Positions 16,516 to 26,119 of a DNA stretch of 64,000 nucleotides are shown here, piece after piece. The position numbers were made by a program, and so were the translations under genes. The notes beneath the pieces are model-generated. The model did no database searches, was not told where the DNA came from, and saw nothing but the letters and a program-made list of their open reading frames with translations. Origin of the DNA: UBA8079 sp049601915 (GTDB taxonomy: Bacteria > Pseudomonadota > Alphaproteobacteria > UBA6615); contig JBMYRB010000001.1 in NCBI GenBank assembly GCA_049601915.1, positions 310,001 to 374,000 of the forward strand, read 5' to 3'. Within the stretch, counting starts at the first letter, position 1; each line of letters starts with the position of its first letter.

Positions 16516-17526
16516 CTAGGCCCGCCCGTTGCCGGTGCCGCCATGACCGCCCTGTCCCTGGCCAAGCGCACGCCCCAGGAACGTCGCCGCATCGTTGACC
16601 AGGCGCTTGGCCTCATCGACGACCCCCGAATAGCCAAAGAAGGCGTGCAGCACGCCGGGATAGACCTCGAGCACAAAGAAATGCTTCGCGGCCTTGAGGG
16701 TTGCGGCGAAGGTCAGGGAATCATCGCGGATCGGATCGAGTTCAGCCGCCGCGATGAAAATCGGCGGCAAGCCCGTCGGGTCCACCTTGGCGGCAAACGC
16801 ACGCGGATCGGACCGGTCGGCGGCGTCAGGTACATAACCGTCATAGACCATCTGAACATACTCGCCGGTGAGCATGAAATCACCGCCGCCCAGCTCCTTC
16901 ATGGAATCCGATTCCAGATTGTAATCGAGGACGCCGTAGAGCGAGGCGATGGCCTTCAATAATTTGGGTCGACCCTTGTCGCGCAGGGTGATCGCCGCAC
17001 CGAGCGCGACGCTCGCACCGGCCGATGCCCCGCCAATGGCGATCCGGTCCGTATCCAGCCCCCAGTCGTCGCCATTCTCCGCAAGCCACTCAAGCACGGC
17101 GACGATCTCGTCGACCGGGTCAGGAAACGTGTGCTCGGGTACATGTACATAGTCGGCGCTGATGATCGCACCGCCCCATGTCGCGGCGATCTCGCGCAAC
17201 TGGCGGTCATTCGAAAGCGGTCCGCCGATCCGGAATCCACCACCGTGGAGATAGACGAAGACCGGCAGTGAGCCATCCGCGGAAGGCTTGTAAAGCTGTA
17301 CCGGCACATCGCGAAACGGGCCGGGGATCACACGTGCCTCGTCCAAGGCCATCTCCGGACCACCTTGGTTCCAGACCGCGCGCGCCGCCTCGGCGCGCGC
17401 ACGCACCTCTTCAATACCCTCGCCGGGGCCGCCAATTTCGGCGACGATTTCGGCATTGCGCTTGAGCGCATCGGCTTGTTGCGGATGGATTCGGTCGGTC
17501 GGCCTGACCATGTTGTCGTTCGGCAT
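16516..17526 (-). CDS. Alpha/beta hydrolase, hormone-sensitive-lipase family esterase
   Basis: A 336-residue HSL-type carboxylesterase. The oxyanion motif HGGG is in VYLHGGGFRIGG, the nucleophile elbow is GGASAGASVAL, the acid lies in AELDPIRDDS, and the His is in PGVLHAFFGYSG. HSL enzymes cleave short to medium acyl esters in the cytoplasm. The start at 17526 has GGGGG upstream and follows the family start; a longer in-frame reading upstream of it has no homologous sequence. The 30-residue membrane peptide follows directly. Confidence 0.9.
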   Translation of the reverse strand: MPNDNMVRPTDRIHPQQADALKRNAEIVAEIGGPGEGIEEVRARAEAARAVWNQGGPEMALDEARVIPGPFRDVPVQLYKPSADGSLPVFVYLHGGGFRIGGPLSNDRQLREIAATWGGAIISADYVHVPEHTFPDPVDEIVAVLEWLAENGDDWGLDTDRIAIGGASAGASVALGAAITLRDKGRPKLLKAIASLYGVLDYNLESDSMKELGGGDFMLTGEYVQMVYDGYVPDAADRSDPRAFAAKVDPTGLPPIFIAAAELDPIRDDSLTFAATLKAAKHFFVLEVYPGVLHAFFGYSGVVDEAKRLVNDAATFLGRALGQGQGGHGGTGNGRA

Positions 17527-17731
17527 GCTGCCCCCGTTTTCAGATAACAACCAAGTCGAATTATCGCCGGACACTAGCATCTCAGACTTCCAGGACAACA
17601 TGCCCGGTCCGGATGTATCGGATGTAAAAAGCAGGTCGCAGATTACGGTATAAATGCATGTGCAATCCAATACCCCGGCGCGAACCCGGGTGCTATAAGG
17701 CGATCTCCTTCCAGTGCCGGAACCGGGCGCC

Positions 17732-18535
17732 ATGCCGCTATTCGAAATCACCGTTCTCGCCATAATCCAAGGCATCACGGAGTTCCTGCCGATCAGTTCA
17801 TCCGGGCATTTGCGCCTGGGCTCGGAGTTGCTCGGACTTTCGGAAAACACGCTGATTCTCGACGTGGCCGTGCATGTGGGCACGCTGTTCGCCGTGATGG
17901 CCTATTTCTGGCGCGACCTGGTGTTCATGATCGTTGGCCTCTTCGATGGTGCGCGCGGGCGCAAGCATGACGGCGCGCGGCTGGCGGGCTATCTGGTGAT
18001 CGCAACCATCCCGGTCGTCATTGCCGGCTACTTCGCTCAGGACCTGATCGCGAACCATCTTCGCACGCTGGAAGTCGTCGGCTGGACCACGATCGGTTTC
18101 GGGGTGCTGCTGTTTTTGGCCGACCGGATGGGCATGACCATCCTGAGGCTCGATCATCTGACCATTCCTCACGCCCTGGTGATCGGCATCGCCCAGGTGC
18201 TGGCGCTGGTCCCCGGCACCAGCCGTTCGGGCCTCACCATTACCGCGGCACGTTTCCTGGGTTACGACCGCGGCGAGGCCGCACGTTTCTCGATGCTCAT
18301 GTCGATGCCGGCCATCGGTGGGGCGGGCTTGCTCATCGGCTTGCAGCTGATCGAAACGGGGAACGCTGTACTCACCCAAGATGCACTGATCGCCGCGGGT
18401 TTGTCATTCGTGGCCGCACTGCTTGCGATCGCGCTGCTTCTGCGCTGGCTGCGGTTTGGTGGATTCGGTCCGTTCGTTATCTACCGGCTGGCGCTGGGTG
18501 CGCTGATCCTAGGCTGGGTGTACGGCGCCTTCTAG
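17732..18535 (+). CDS. uppP: Undecaprenyl-diphosphatase
   Basis: A 267-residue polytopic membrane protein of the BacA/UppP family. It carries both signature motifs: QGITEFLPISSSGHL (Glu17 and the serine cluster) and the C-terminal half PGTSRSGLTITAARFLG. It dephosphorylates undecaprenyl diphosphate at the outer face of the inner membrane, recycling the lipid carrier for peptidoglycan and O-antigen; overexpression gives bacitracin resistance. The ATG at 17732 is used rather than an in-frame GTG 18 bases upstream with no ribosome-binding site. It is convergent with the NDUFA9-like gene. Confidence 0.96.
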   Translation: MPLFEITVLAIIQGITEFLPISSSGHLRLGSELLGLSENTLILDVAVHVGTLFAVMAYFWRDLVFMIVGLFDGARGRKHDGARLAGYLVIATIPVVIAGYFAQDLIANHLRTLEVVGWTTIGFGVLLFLADRMGMTILRLDHLTIPHALVIGIAQVLALVPGTSRSGLTITAARFLGYDRGEAARFSMLMSMPAIGGAGLLIGLQLIETGNAVLTQDALIAAGLSFVAALLAIALLLRWLRFGGFGPFVIYRLALGALILGWVYGAF

Positions 18536-18551
18536 CGGCCGAGGCGCGTTT

Positions 18552-19505
18552 CTACTGCGCCATCGACGTTCGACCAAACCGTCCGCCGCGCCGGTATCGG
18601 TGCAAATATGTCGGCAGAATTGCTTCCATCGCGGTGGCCGAGATTCCCAAATCTTCCAGCGTTGCCGCGTCCGCACTCACGACATTGTCCGCACGCAGGG
18701 ACTTCATCTGATCACGCGTAACCGGCGGATTCGGCAGGAAACCGGCTAAGGTCGCCTGAATATCGCCGACGAAGAACGGGATCGACAACAGGAGACGCTT
18801 ACGGCGGATTTGGTCGAGCATCAATGTCATCAATTCCGTGAAGCTGGCGACTCTCGGGCCTCCCAGCTCATATGTCCTGCCGCGGGCCGCCGTGTTGGTC
18901 AGCCCCATCACCACCGCATCGGCGACATCGGCCACATAAACCGGCTGGAAGCGTGTTTTGCCCCCTCCGAACAACGGCAAGGCCGGTGACATGCGTGCGA
19001 GCCCGGCAAACAGGTTGAAGAAGCCATCCTCCGGTCCGAAGATCACGGACGGCCGCATGATCACCGCGTCGGGAAATGCCCCGCGAACTGTATCTTCGCC
19101 GGCCGCCTTCGATCGGGAGTATTCCGACAGCGCGTTGGAGGCCGCTCCAATAGCCGACACATGCACGACGGATTCCACCTTGGCACTCGCTGCCGCAATC
19201 GCGATCGCGGCCGGCGCATCCACATGCACGGATTTGAATGTCTGACGGCCGCGTTCGGTCAGGATCCCGACAAGACTGATCACCCCATCCGAGCCGTCGA
19301 CCGCGCGCGCCACAGCGGCAGCATCGGTCACATCGCAGGCAAAGGGCGTGACCTGCCCCACCTGACCCAGCGTGCGCAGATGCTTGGCGGCCTCCGGATC
19401 ACGAACGGCCACCTGCACGATCAGATCGCGATCTGCCAGCCGCTCCACCACATATCGGCCGAGAAACCCCGACCCGCCAAATACCGTCACCCGACGTAAC
19501 GCCAT
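18552..19505 (-). CDS. Complex I NDUFA9-subunit-like NAD(P)-binding protein
   Basis: A 317-residue atypical SDR with RRVTVFGGSGFLGRYVVERLA (GxxGxxG) at the N-terminus. VVHVSAIGAASNALSEYSRSKAAGE carries a YxxxK motif (YSRSK), followed by AVIMRPSVIFGPEDGFFNLFA. This combination is typical of bacterial homologues of the mitochondrial accessory subunit NDUFA9, thought to bind NADPH structurally. Start chosen at 19505 with GGAGCGAAGAG upstream. The nuo operon is not in the window, so association with complex I is family inference only. Confidence 0.88.
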   Translation of the reverse strand: MALRRVTVFGGSGFLGRYVVERLADRDLIVQVAVRDPEAAKHLRTLGQVGQVTPFACDVTDAAAVARAVDGSDGVISLVGILTERGRQTFKSVHVDAPAAIAIAAASAKVESVVHVSAIGAASNALSEYSRSKAAGEDTVRGAFPDAVIMRPSVIFGPEDGFFNLFAGLARMSPALPLFGGGKTRFQPVYVADVADAVVMGLTNTAARGRTYELGGPRVASFTELMTLMLDQIRRKRLLLSIPFFVGDIQATLAGFLPNPPVTRDQMKSLRADNVVSADAATLEDLGISATAMEAILPTYLHRYRRGGRFGRTSMAQ

Positions 19506-19660
19506 CTCTTCGCTCCGCTGATGTTCCGCGATTGCGGACTCAACTGCTGTATAGCGCCGGGCCGCGCATTCTGCCAAGCTCAGTTGACAGCTGTGACATC
19601 GAGGTTTAGCAACCGCCCGCTTGGCGCGACATGGCGCCCCATCAACATCGGGACTTCACC

Positions 19661-20284
19661 ATGGATATTGAGCTGCACCAGAACGACCTGCCCGATGGCA
19701 TCGACCTTGGCGATGTCATCGCTGTCGATACCGAGACGATGGGGCTCAATTCGCTGCGCGACCGGCTGTGTCTGGTGCAATTGTCGGCGGGCGACGGGGT
19801 CGCTCATCTGGTCCAGTTTCCGGCCAATGGGGGTGACACTTATGACGCGCCGAACCTCAAGGCCCTTCTGGCCGACCGCAATCGTTTGAAGCTTTATCAC
19901 TTCGCCCGCTTCGATCTCGCCACCATCAGCCAGTATCTCGGCGTCGATGCCAGCCCGGTTTACTGCACACGCACCGCATCACGGCTGGTCCGCACCTACA
20001 CCGACAGGCACGGCCTCAAGGATCTGTGCCGCGAATTGCTCGGCGTCGATATCTCGAAACAACAGCAATCCTCGGACTGGGGCGCCGACGAACTCAGCCG
20101 GGAACAGCTCGAATATGCCGCAAACGATGTGTTTTTCCTGCACGATCTCAAGCTGCGGCTGGATGCGATGCTCGAACGCCACGACCGCGCAGGCCTGGCC
20201 CAGTCCTGCTTCGATTTCCTGCCCGCGCGGGCAGCCCTGGATCTGGCCGGCTGGCCGGAAATCGACCTGCTCGCCCACAATTAA
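19661..20284 (+). CDS. rnd: Ribonuclease D-like 3'-5' exonuclease
   Basis: A 207-residue DEDDy exonuclease. Motif I is VDTETMGLN, motif II lies in LYHFARFDLATI, and motif III is QLEYAANDVFFL with the Tyr-x3-Asp signature. It lacks the HRDC domains of E. coli RNase D, which is usual for the short alphaproteobacterial form. The likely role is 3' trimming of structured RNAs. Start placed at 19661 because DIELHQNDLP begins the conserved region. Confidence 0.9.
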   Translation: MDIELHQNDLPDGIDLGDVIAVDTETMGLNSLRDRLCLVQLSAGDGVAHLVQFPANGGDTYDAPNLKALLADRNRLKLYHFARFDLATISQYLGVDASPVYCTRTASRLVRTYTDRHGLKDLCRELLGVDISKQQQSSDWGADELSREQLEYAANDVFFLHDLKLRLDAMLERHDRAGLAQSCFDFLPARAALDLAGWPEIDLLAHN

Positions 20285-20324
20285 CCGGCCACATCGTCCC
20301 GACCATCGGATTCCGGTGGCGGAT

Positions 20325-20353
20325 TTGACGATTCATAACGTACAACTCATACT
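20325..20353 (+). promoter_or_regulatory. Sigma-70-type promoter for kdsD-lptC-lptA-lptB
   Basis: TTGACG (20325-20330), 17-base spacer, CATACT (20348-20353). It lies about 80 bases upstream of kdsD, just after the RNase D stop, and would drive the KDO/LPS-transport operon. Confidence 0.6.
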
Positions 20354-20432
20354 ACAACCGATTGATTCACGGGGATTTCTTGCTTGTCGCCTGGATCGAT
20401 CCATCGTTTGAAAAGATCCGATTGACCCAACC

Positions 20433-21425
20433 GTGACCGGGACCGCCAAAACAGATTCGAATTCAACCGAAGCGTCGTGCGACATCGACGCGGCGCAGCG
20501 CGTTTTTCGGCTGGAGGCGGATGCGTTGCGCATGATGGGCGAATCTCTGGATGAGCGCTTCGTCATGGCGGTTGATCTTGTCGATCGTGCCACCGGCCGC
20601 ACAGTCGTCACCGGTATGGGGAAAAGCGGTCATATCGCCCGCAAGATTTCGTCCACTCTATCGAGCACCGGCACACCGTCTTTCTACGTCCATCCAGGTG
20701 AAGCCAGCCATGGCGATCTCGGTATGATCGCGCACGACGATGTGGTGGTCGCGCTTTCCAATTCCGGCGAGACGCCGGAGCTGAGCGATGTGATCAACTA
20801 TTGCCGTCGTTTCTACGTGCCGTTGATCGCCATCACCGGTCGCGACGGTTCGTCCCTGGCCGAAAACGCGGATTGCACATTGCTCCTGCCGGCCATCACC
20901 GAAGCCTGCCCGATGGGTTTGGCCCCCACGACCTCGACCACGGCCATGCTTGCGGTGGGCGACGCGCTGGCCATTGCTCTTCTCGACCGGCGCGGATTCA
21001 CAGCCGAAGATTTCCAGGTCCTGCATCCGGGCGGTCAACTGGGCCAAAATCTGTTGCGCGTCTGCGACCTTATGCATAGCGAAGAAGCCTTGCCGCTGCT
21101 CGACGCAAACGCTTCCGTCGGCGATGCCATTCTGGAGATGACCAACAAGGGTTTTGGCTGCGCGGGGATCATTGACGATCAGGGCCAGCTCACGGGCATC
21201 ATCACGGACGGCGATTTGCGCCGCCATATGTCGGACACATTGCTGCAGCTAACTTGCTGTCACGTCATGACGCCTGACCCCAAGACCATACGCGCCCAGG
21301 CGCTGGCCTCCGAGGCTCTCGGCCTGATGAACGCGACACAGATCACCAGTCTCTTCGTGGCCGAAGACCGGCAGCCGGTGGGAATCCTTCATATTCATGA
21401 CTGCCTGCGCGCAGGAATCGCCTGA
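20433..21425 (+). CDS. kdsD: Arabinose-5-phosphate isomerase (KpsF/GutQ)
   Basis: A 330-residue protein with an N-terminal SIS sugar-isomerase domain (TGMGKSGHIARKISSTLSST, LSNSGETPEL, MGLAPTTSTTAML) and two C-terminal CBS motifs (about 205-330). It interconverts ribulose-5-phosphate and arabinose-5-phosphate, the first committed step of KDO synthesis for LPS, in the cytoplasm. Translation appears to start at GTG 20433, with no clear Shine-Dalgarno and no better upstream start. It heads a run into lptC-lptA-lptB, linking KDO supply to LPS export. Confidence 0.93.
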   Translation: MTGTAKTDSNSTEASCDIDAAQRVFRLEADALRMMGESLDERFVMAVDLVDRATGRTVVTGMGKSGHIARKISSTLSSTGTPSFYVHPGEASHGDLGMIAHDDVVVALSNSGETPELSDVINYCRRFYVPLIAITGRDGSSLAENADCTLLLPAITEACPMGLAPTTSTTAMLAVGDALAIALLDRRGFTAEDFQVLHPGGQLGQNLLRVCDLMHSEEALPLLDANASVGDAILEMTNKGFGCAGIIDDQGQLTGIITDGDLRRHMSDTLLQLTCCHVMTPDPKTIRAQALASEALGLMNATQITSLFVAEDRQPVGILHIHDCLRAGIA

Positions 21426-21432
21426 ACACGGC

Positions 21433-22137
21433 ATGAACGACGCGGGAAACACGGCTCCACGAACCGAAACATCCGGCGAAACACGCCGGCAACGCCAGAC
21501 GCGTATGGGTGCCGTGCCGCGACGACGGCGCAGCGGGTTTGGTCGTTCACGCATTGTCTCGACAATGAAGTACCTGCTGCCCGGCATTGCCTTTGCGCTG
21601 CTGGTTCTGGTCGCCGTCTGGCCGCGCCTTGCACCCGACGAGGACAGCTTTCGGATCGACCTGCAAGCCGTTGGCCCGGCCGGCGGGGCCAAACCCCAGG
21701 TGCTCAATCCGCGCCTGCAGGGAATTGACTCAGCCGCCCGGCCGTTTCAGGTCACGGCCGATTTCGGCGCCCGCGGCGATGGCAAGGATGGCGGCGAGAT
21801 TTACGACCTGACCAACCCAAAGGCCGACATCGTTCTGGCCGACGGGTCCTGGGTAGCGCTCACGGCCATCGACGGCCGTTTCGAGGCCAACACCAACATT
21901 CTCCACCTCGCTGGTGATGTGAACCTGTTTCACGACCAGGGTTACGTGTTTCAAACCACCACCGCCCGGGTCGAGCTGGTCACGAGTAACGCAGCGGGCG
22001 ACGATCCGGTCCAGGGTCAGGGACCATTCGGGGTCCTCGATGCGAAGGGCTTCCGGGTGCTCGATTCGGGAGCACGGGTCCTGTTTCTCGGCCCGGCACG
22101 CCTGACCGTCTTCGAAGGAGCGACGCCACCGAAATGA
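21433..22137 (+). CDS. lptC: LPS export protein LptC
   Basis: A 234-residue bitopic protein. A basic cytoplasmic start (about 44 residues, many Arg) leads to one transmembrane segment (YLLPGIAFALLVLVAVWP) and a periplasmic OstA-like beta-jellyroll. LptC links the inner-membrane LptBFG extractor to periplasmic LptA. It starts 7 bases after kdsD and overlaps lptA by ATGA. Length and position are typical, although LptC sequences diverge strongly. Confidence 0.88.
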   Translation: MNDAGNTAPRTETSGETRRQRQTRMGAVPRRRRSGFGRSRIVSTMKYLLPGIAFALLVLVAVWPRLAPDEDSFRIDLQAVGPAGGAKPQVLNPRLQGIDSAARPFQVTADFGARGDGKDGGEIYDLTNPKADIVLADGSWVALTAIDGRFEANTNILHLAGDVNLFHDQGYVFQTTTARVELVTSNAAGDDPVQGQGPFGVLDAKGFRVLDSGARVLFLGPARLTVFEGATPPK

Positions 22138-22964
22138 TCCGGACACATCACATTCTGACCCTCGCAGCCCTGCTGTGGTGCATGGCTCCCGCAACGACCG
22201 ACGCCCAGTCCCTTGGCTTCAGCCGGGGCGGTGACGGACCGATCCAGATCGAGGCGGATGACGGGATCGAATGGCAGCGGGCCAACCGACTCTATGTCGC
22301 ACGCGGGAACGCACGTGCGCGCCAGGGAGACGTGACGGTCGAGGGTGACGAACTGATCGCTTTCTATCGGCCCAACGCCGCGGGCGAGAACGAGATCTAC
22401 CGCATCGATGCCAACGGAAACGTGCGCATCTTCTCGACGAACGAGGTCGCGCGATCCGACAAGGCGGTCTACGACATCGACAGCGGCGTTTTGGTGATGA
22501 CCGGTGACAACATCCAGCTGGACACCGCGGAAGACACCATCACTGCGCGTGACAGCCTAGAATATCACGAGACGCAGCAACTGGCCGTCGCGCGGGGCGA
22601 CGCGATGGCCGTGCGGGGCGATCGCAGGGTGCGCGCCGACGTGCTGACGGCCCATTTTGGCGAGGGTAACCAGCAGGCCGAGATGGACCGCATTGATGCC
22701 GTGGGCAATGTCTTGGTTTCGACTCCGACCGATATCGTGCGCGCCGAGAAAGGCGACTATTATCCCGCGCGGGGCATCGCCACGATGACAGGCAATGTCA
22801 AAATCACCCGCGGAGACACCCAATTGAACGGCGAGCGCGCAGAGGTTAATTTGGAGACGGGTGAGAGCCGTCTGCTCTCTTCGCCGTCGGGCGAAAGGGT
22901 GCGCGGACTTTTTCTTCCCAAGGCCAAAAGCCCGTCCAACCCGGGATCAAGTGGAAACCAATGA
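22134..22964 (+). CDS. lptA: LPS export protein LptA
   Basis: A 276-residue periplasmic protein with a signal peptide (TLAALLWCMAPATTDAQS) and an OstA/LptA beta-jellyroll fold made of repeating strands such as GDVTVEGDELIAFY, GNVRIFSTNEVARSDKAVYD and TGNVKITRGDTQLNGERAE. It forms the bridge carrying LPS across the periplasm. The start overlaps lptC and the stop overlaps lptB, both by four bases. Confidence 0.93.
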   Translation: MIRTHHILTLAALLWCMAPATTDAQSLGFSRGGDGPIQIEADDGIEWQRANRLYVARGNARARQGDVTVEGDELIAFYRPNAAGENEIYRIDANGNVRIFSTNEVARSDKAVYDIDSGVLVMTGDNIQLDTAEDTITARDSLEYHETQQLAVARGDAMAVRGDRRVRADVLTAHFGEGNQQAEMDRIDAVGNVLVSTPTDIVRAEKGDYYPARGIATMTGNVKITRGDTQLNGERAEVNLETGESRLLSSPSGERVRGLFLPKAKSPSNPGSSGNQ

Positions 22965-23746
22965 CGGACCAAACATCCCCACGTGATATCGGCGCCGACG
23001 GAAAACCGCGGCTGGTCTCCAGTAATGAAGGGCTGGTCGTCCGAAATATCGGCAAGCGCTTCCGCAAACGCCCGGTCATCAGAGATGTATCGCTGGTCGT
23101 CAAACAGGGCGAGGCGGTGGGCCTGTTGGGGCCGAACGGCGCAGGCAAGACGACCTGCTTCTACATTATCACCGGCCTCCTTACCGCCGACGCGGGCTCG
23201 ATCTCCCTCGACGGGCACAACATCACAGAACTCCCGATGTACCGGCGCGCACGCCTTGGCGTGGGCTACCTGCCGCAGGAAGCGTCCATTTTCCGTGGTC
23301 TGTCGGTCGAGCAGAATGTCCGCTCGGTACTCGAAGTGATCGAACCCGAGCGCGACCGGCGCGAAGCCATGCTCGACGACCTGCTGGCCGAATTCTCCAT
23401 CAGCCACCTGCGCCGGACGCCGGCGCTGGCCCTGTCGGGCGGTGAACGCCGACGCGTCGAGATCGCCCGCGCGTTGGCCAGCCAGCCGCATTTCATCCTG
23501 CTTGATGAGCCGCTCGCAGGCATCGATCCTATCGCGGTGGCCGACATCCGCGACCTCGTCAGCCACCTCAAGGACCGCGGTATCGGTGTATTAATTACCG
23601 ATCATAATGTGCGTGAGACCTTGGATATCGTCGATCGGGCATATATTTTGCACGAGGGCACCGTTCTGATGAGCGGCGCACCGTCCGAAATCGTATCCCA
23701 TGCCGATGTAAGACGTGTTTACCTTGGCGAAAGATTCAGTCTGTAG
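22961..23746 (+). CDS. lptB: LPS export ABC transporter ATP-binding protein LptB
   Basis: A 261-residue ABC ATPase with Walker A GPNGAGKTT (57-65), Q-loop VGYLPQEASIFRGL, signature LSGGERRR, Walker B FILLDEPLAGIDP and switch His in LITDHN. The GLSVEQN and PIAVADI sequences are LptB-specific. With LptFG (not in this window) it powers LPS extraction from the inner membrane. It ends 12 bases before rpoN, the widely conserved lptB-rpoN order. Confidence 0.97.
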   Translation: MTDQTSPRDIGADGKPRLVSSNEGLVVRNIGKRFRKRPVIRDVSLVVKQGEAVGLLGPNGAGKTTCFYIITGLLTADAGSISLDGHNITELPMYRRARLGVGYLPQEASIFRGLSVEQNVRSVLEVIEPERDRREAMLDDLLAEFSISHLRRTPALALSGGERRRVEIARALASQPHFILLDEPLAGIDPIAVADIRDLVSHLKDRGIGVLITDHNVRETLDIVDRAYILHEGTVLMSGAPSEIVSHADVRRVYLGERFSL

Positions 23747-23758
23747 AAGACGTTAACC

Positions 23759-25234
23759 ATGGCTCTGACAACACGTCTCGACGTCCGACAGACGCAGGCG
23801 CCGGTCATGACGCCGCAGTTGCAACAGGCGATCAAGCTGTTGCAACTGTCAAATCTTGAACTGGCGGCCTTCGTTGAAACCGAACTTGGGGAGAATCCAC
23901 TCCTCGAGCGCGAAGATGCGGTTATTGAAGACGAGAGCGTTCCGGCCGAAACGGCCGCCAGTTCCGGTGACGACGGTGACGCGGCAACCCTGACCAGGAG
24001 CGACAGCCTGGGGTCGGACGAAGCCCCCCTCGATACCGATTATACGAATGTCCTGCAGGACGACCCTTTCCGCGCGGCCGGTGCCAGCGCCCCCGCACCG
24101 CGCGGCGACAGCGATTCATTGCCCGGGATAGATCAGACGATGGCCAAAGAGGTAACGCTGCGCGAGCATCTGACCGACCAGCTGGATCTGTCGATCGCCG
24201 ATCCGACCCGCAGGCTGATTGGCCGCGCACTTATCGATTCGCTCGACGATCGCGGCTTCCTGACCGCCTCGACCGAGGAGATGGCCGAACAGCTCGGTTG
24301 TGAAATCACGCTCGTGGACCAGGTCCTCGAGACGCTGAAGGCCTTCGAGCCGACCGGTGTCTTCGCGCGTGATCTGATTGAATGTTTCGCGCTGCAGCTG
24401 GCCGAACGTGACCGCCTCGACCCCGCGATGCGCGCCATGCTCGACAATCTCGACCTCCTGACCAAGCACGACCTACCCGGCCTTCGCCGCACCTGCCGCG
24501 TGGATGAGGAAGATCTGGTCGACATGCTGGCGGAGCTGAAGACGCTGGACCCGAACCCCGCAGCGGAATTCGATTACGCGAGCACCGAATACATCACCGC
24601 AGATGTGATGATGCGCCCCAAGCAAGGCGTTGGCTGGGAGATCGAGCTCAACAATGACACCCTGCCGCGGGTGCTGGTGAACCGGGCCTATTACGCCGAG
24701 ATCAACGCCGTGACACGCGAGAAAGACGACAAGGAGTTCGTGCAGGAACGTTACCAGGCGGCCAACTGGCTGGTGCGGGCGCTGGACCAGCGCGCGCGCA
24801 CCATCCTGAAAGTGGCGACCGAGATCATTCGCCAGCAGGACGCATTCTTCCGTCTCGGCGTGGCGCATCTGAAACCGTTGATTCTGGCCGACATCGCCGA
24901 GGCCGTGAGTTTGCATGAAAGCACCATCAGCCGCGTTACGACGAACAAATACATGGCAACCCCGCGCGGGTTGTTTGAACTCAAATATTTCTTCACGACG
25001 GCAATCGGCAGCACGACCGACGGGGAAGCCCATTCGGCCGAATCGGTACGTCACAAGATCAAACTGCTGATCGACAACGAATCCGCCAAGTCCATTCTGT
25101 CCGATGACAAGATTGTGGATATGTTGCGCGGCGAGGGTGTGGAAATAGCCCGCCGAACAGTGGCCAAGTATCGGGATTCGCTGAAGATTCCGTCTTCTGT
25201 CGAACGCCGGCGCATGAAGCGAGCGGCAGGATGA
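23759..25234 (+). CDS. rpoN: RNA polymerase sigma-54 factor
   Basis: A 491-residue sigma-54. The activator-interacting region I is Gln/Leu-rich (MTPQLQQAIKLLQLSNLEL), region II is acidic (about 45-125), the core-binding region follows, and the C-terminus holds the helix-turn-helix (AVSLHESTISRVTTNKYM) and the RpoN box ARRTVAKYR for -24 recognition. It directs enhancer-dependent transcription. It is followed by hpf and ptsN as in most proteobacteria. Confidence 0.97.
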   Translation: MALTTRLDVRQTQAPVMTPQLQQAIKLLQLSNLELAAFVETELGENPLLEREDAVIEDESVPAETAASSGDDGDAATLTRSDSLGSDEAPLDTDYTNVLQDDPFRAAGASAPAPRGDSDSLPGIDQTMAKEVTLREHLTDQLDLSIADPTRRLIGRALIDSLDDRGFLTASTEEMAEQLGCEITLVDQVLETLKAFEPTGVFARDLIECFALQLAERDRLDPAMRAMLDNLDLLTKHDLPGLRRTCRVDEEDLVDMLAELKTLDPNPAAEFDYASTEYITADVMMRPKQGVGWEIELNNDTLPRVLVNRAYYAEINAVTREKDDKEFVQERYQAANWLVRALDQRARTILKVATEIIRQQDAFFRLGVAHLKPLILADIAEAVSLHESTISRVTTNKYMATPRGLFELKYFFTTAIGSTTDGEAHSAESVRHKIKLLIDNESAKSILSDDKIVDMLRGEGVEIARRTVAKYRDSLKIPSSVERRRMKRAAG

Positions 25235-25310
25235 TTTTCTTTTATTCCCAGACTGTTACTTGAAAAACAGGCACTTATTGCCATCTTGCCGATAAGGGCG
25301 GCTGCCCGTA

Positions 25311-25339
25311 TTGACACTCACCCGGTGCCTGACTAAGTT
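25311..25339 (+). promoter_or_regulatory. Candidate sigma-70-type promoter for hpf-ptsN
   Basis: TTGACA (25311-25316), 17-base spacer, TAAGTT (25334-25339): a perfect -35 and a weak -10. It lies in the 280-base rpoN-hpf gap, the largest gene-free stretch in the window, and implies a leader of about 165 bases. A hairpin region followed by TTTTT (about 25,465-25,493) lies in that leader and could attenuate or terminate. Confidence 0.45.
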
Positions 25340-25515
25340 CCGCGCCGCAATCTGAGACCGCGCGATAGACGGTCGGTACGAACAAAAGACAAACAGCGTC
25401 TCGACCAGCATTGATGCAGGTCACACGTACAACAGGAAACGAAGCGTTGAATAACGAGGCCACCCAATGGCGGCCCCGAGATCAGTTTTTCTAACGACAG
25501 ACGGCGTTCCAAACC

Positions 25516-26109
25516 GTGCAAATCAATGTGACAGGACAGCAGATCGACGTGGGCGACGCGTTGCGTTCCCATATCGAGGACGCGATCACCGACACGACGG
25601 ATAAATATTTTGCTGACGCCATCGATGCGAGTGTCGTGCTGTCGCGCGAGTCCTATCGAATCCGCGCCAACATCAACATGCATGTGGGCCGCGGCATCCA
25701 CGTGCGCGCCCATGAGGAAGCCGACGACCCCTATGCGGCCTTCGACGTGGCGCTGGCGCATCTTGCCAAACGGCTGCGGCGCCACAAGCGACGCCTGCGC
25801 AATCATCACCAGAATCGCGAAACCATAAGCTCCCCGACCATGCCCGAATATGTCATCGCACCTTATGCCGGGGACGAGGACATGTCAGACGACGTGCCGA
25901 CCGACGACAATCCGGTGATCATCGCCGAGAACCAGACCTCGGTCGAAAGCCTGACGGTCTCGGAGGCCGTGATGCGCATGGACCTGGCGGACGGGCACGC
26001 GCTGGTTTTCCGCAATGCCAAGCATGGCGGCATGAGCGTGGTTTTCCGCCGCGCAGACGGCAATTTCGGCTGGATCGATGCGCCGGACAGCCCGGACAAT
26101 GAGGCCTAA
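25516..26109 (+). CDS. hpf: Ribosome hibernation-promoting factor, long form
   Basis: A 197-residue protein with an N-terminal HPF/YfiA domain (QINVTGQQIDVGDALRSHIE; a basic KRLRRHKRRLRNHH stretch near 90-103), an acidic linker, and the C-terminal dimerisation domain found in long HPFs (SLTVSEAVMRMDLADGHALVF through GNFGWIDAP). Long HPF pairs 70S ribosomes into 100S dimers in stationary phase. Translation begins at GTG 25516, with no strong Shine-Dalgarno visible. ptsN follows 10 bases later. Confidence 0.93.
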   Translation: MQINVTGQQIDVGDALRSHIEDAITDTTDKYFADAIDASVVLSRESYRIRANINMHVGRGIHVRAHEEADDPYAAFDVALAHLAKRLRRHKRRLRNHHQNRETISSPTMPEYVIAPYAGDEDMSDDVPTDDNPVIIAENQTSVESLTVSEAVMRMDLADGHALVFRNAKHGGMSVVFRRADGNFGWIDAPDSPDNEA

Positions 26110-26119
26110 CGGACAGCTC

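Noticed and set aside
25253..25300. Sigma-54 (-24/-12) promoter before hpf
   Set aside because: GGCAC and TTGC occur but with 3 rather than 5 intervening bases, so the spacing is wrong.
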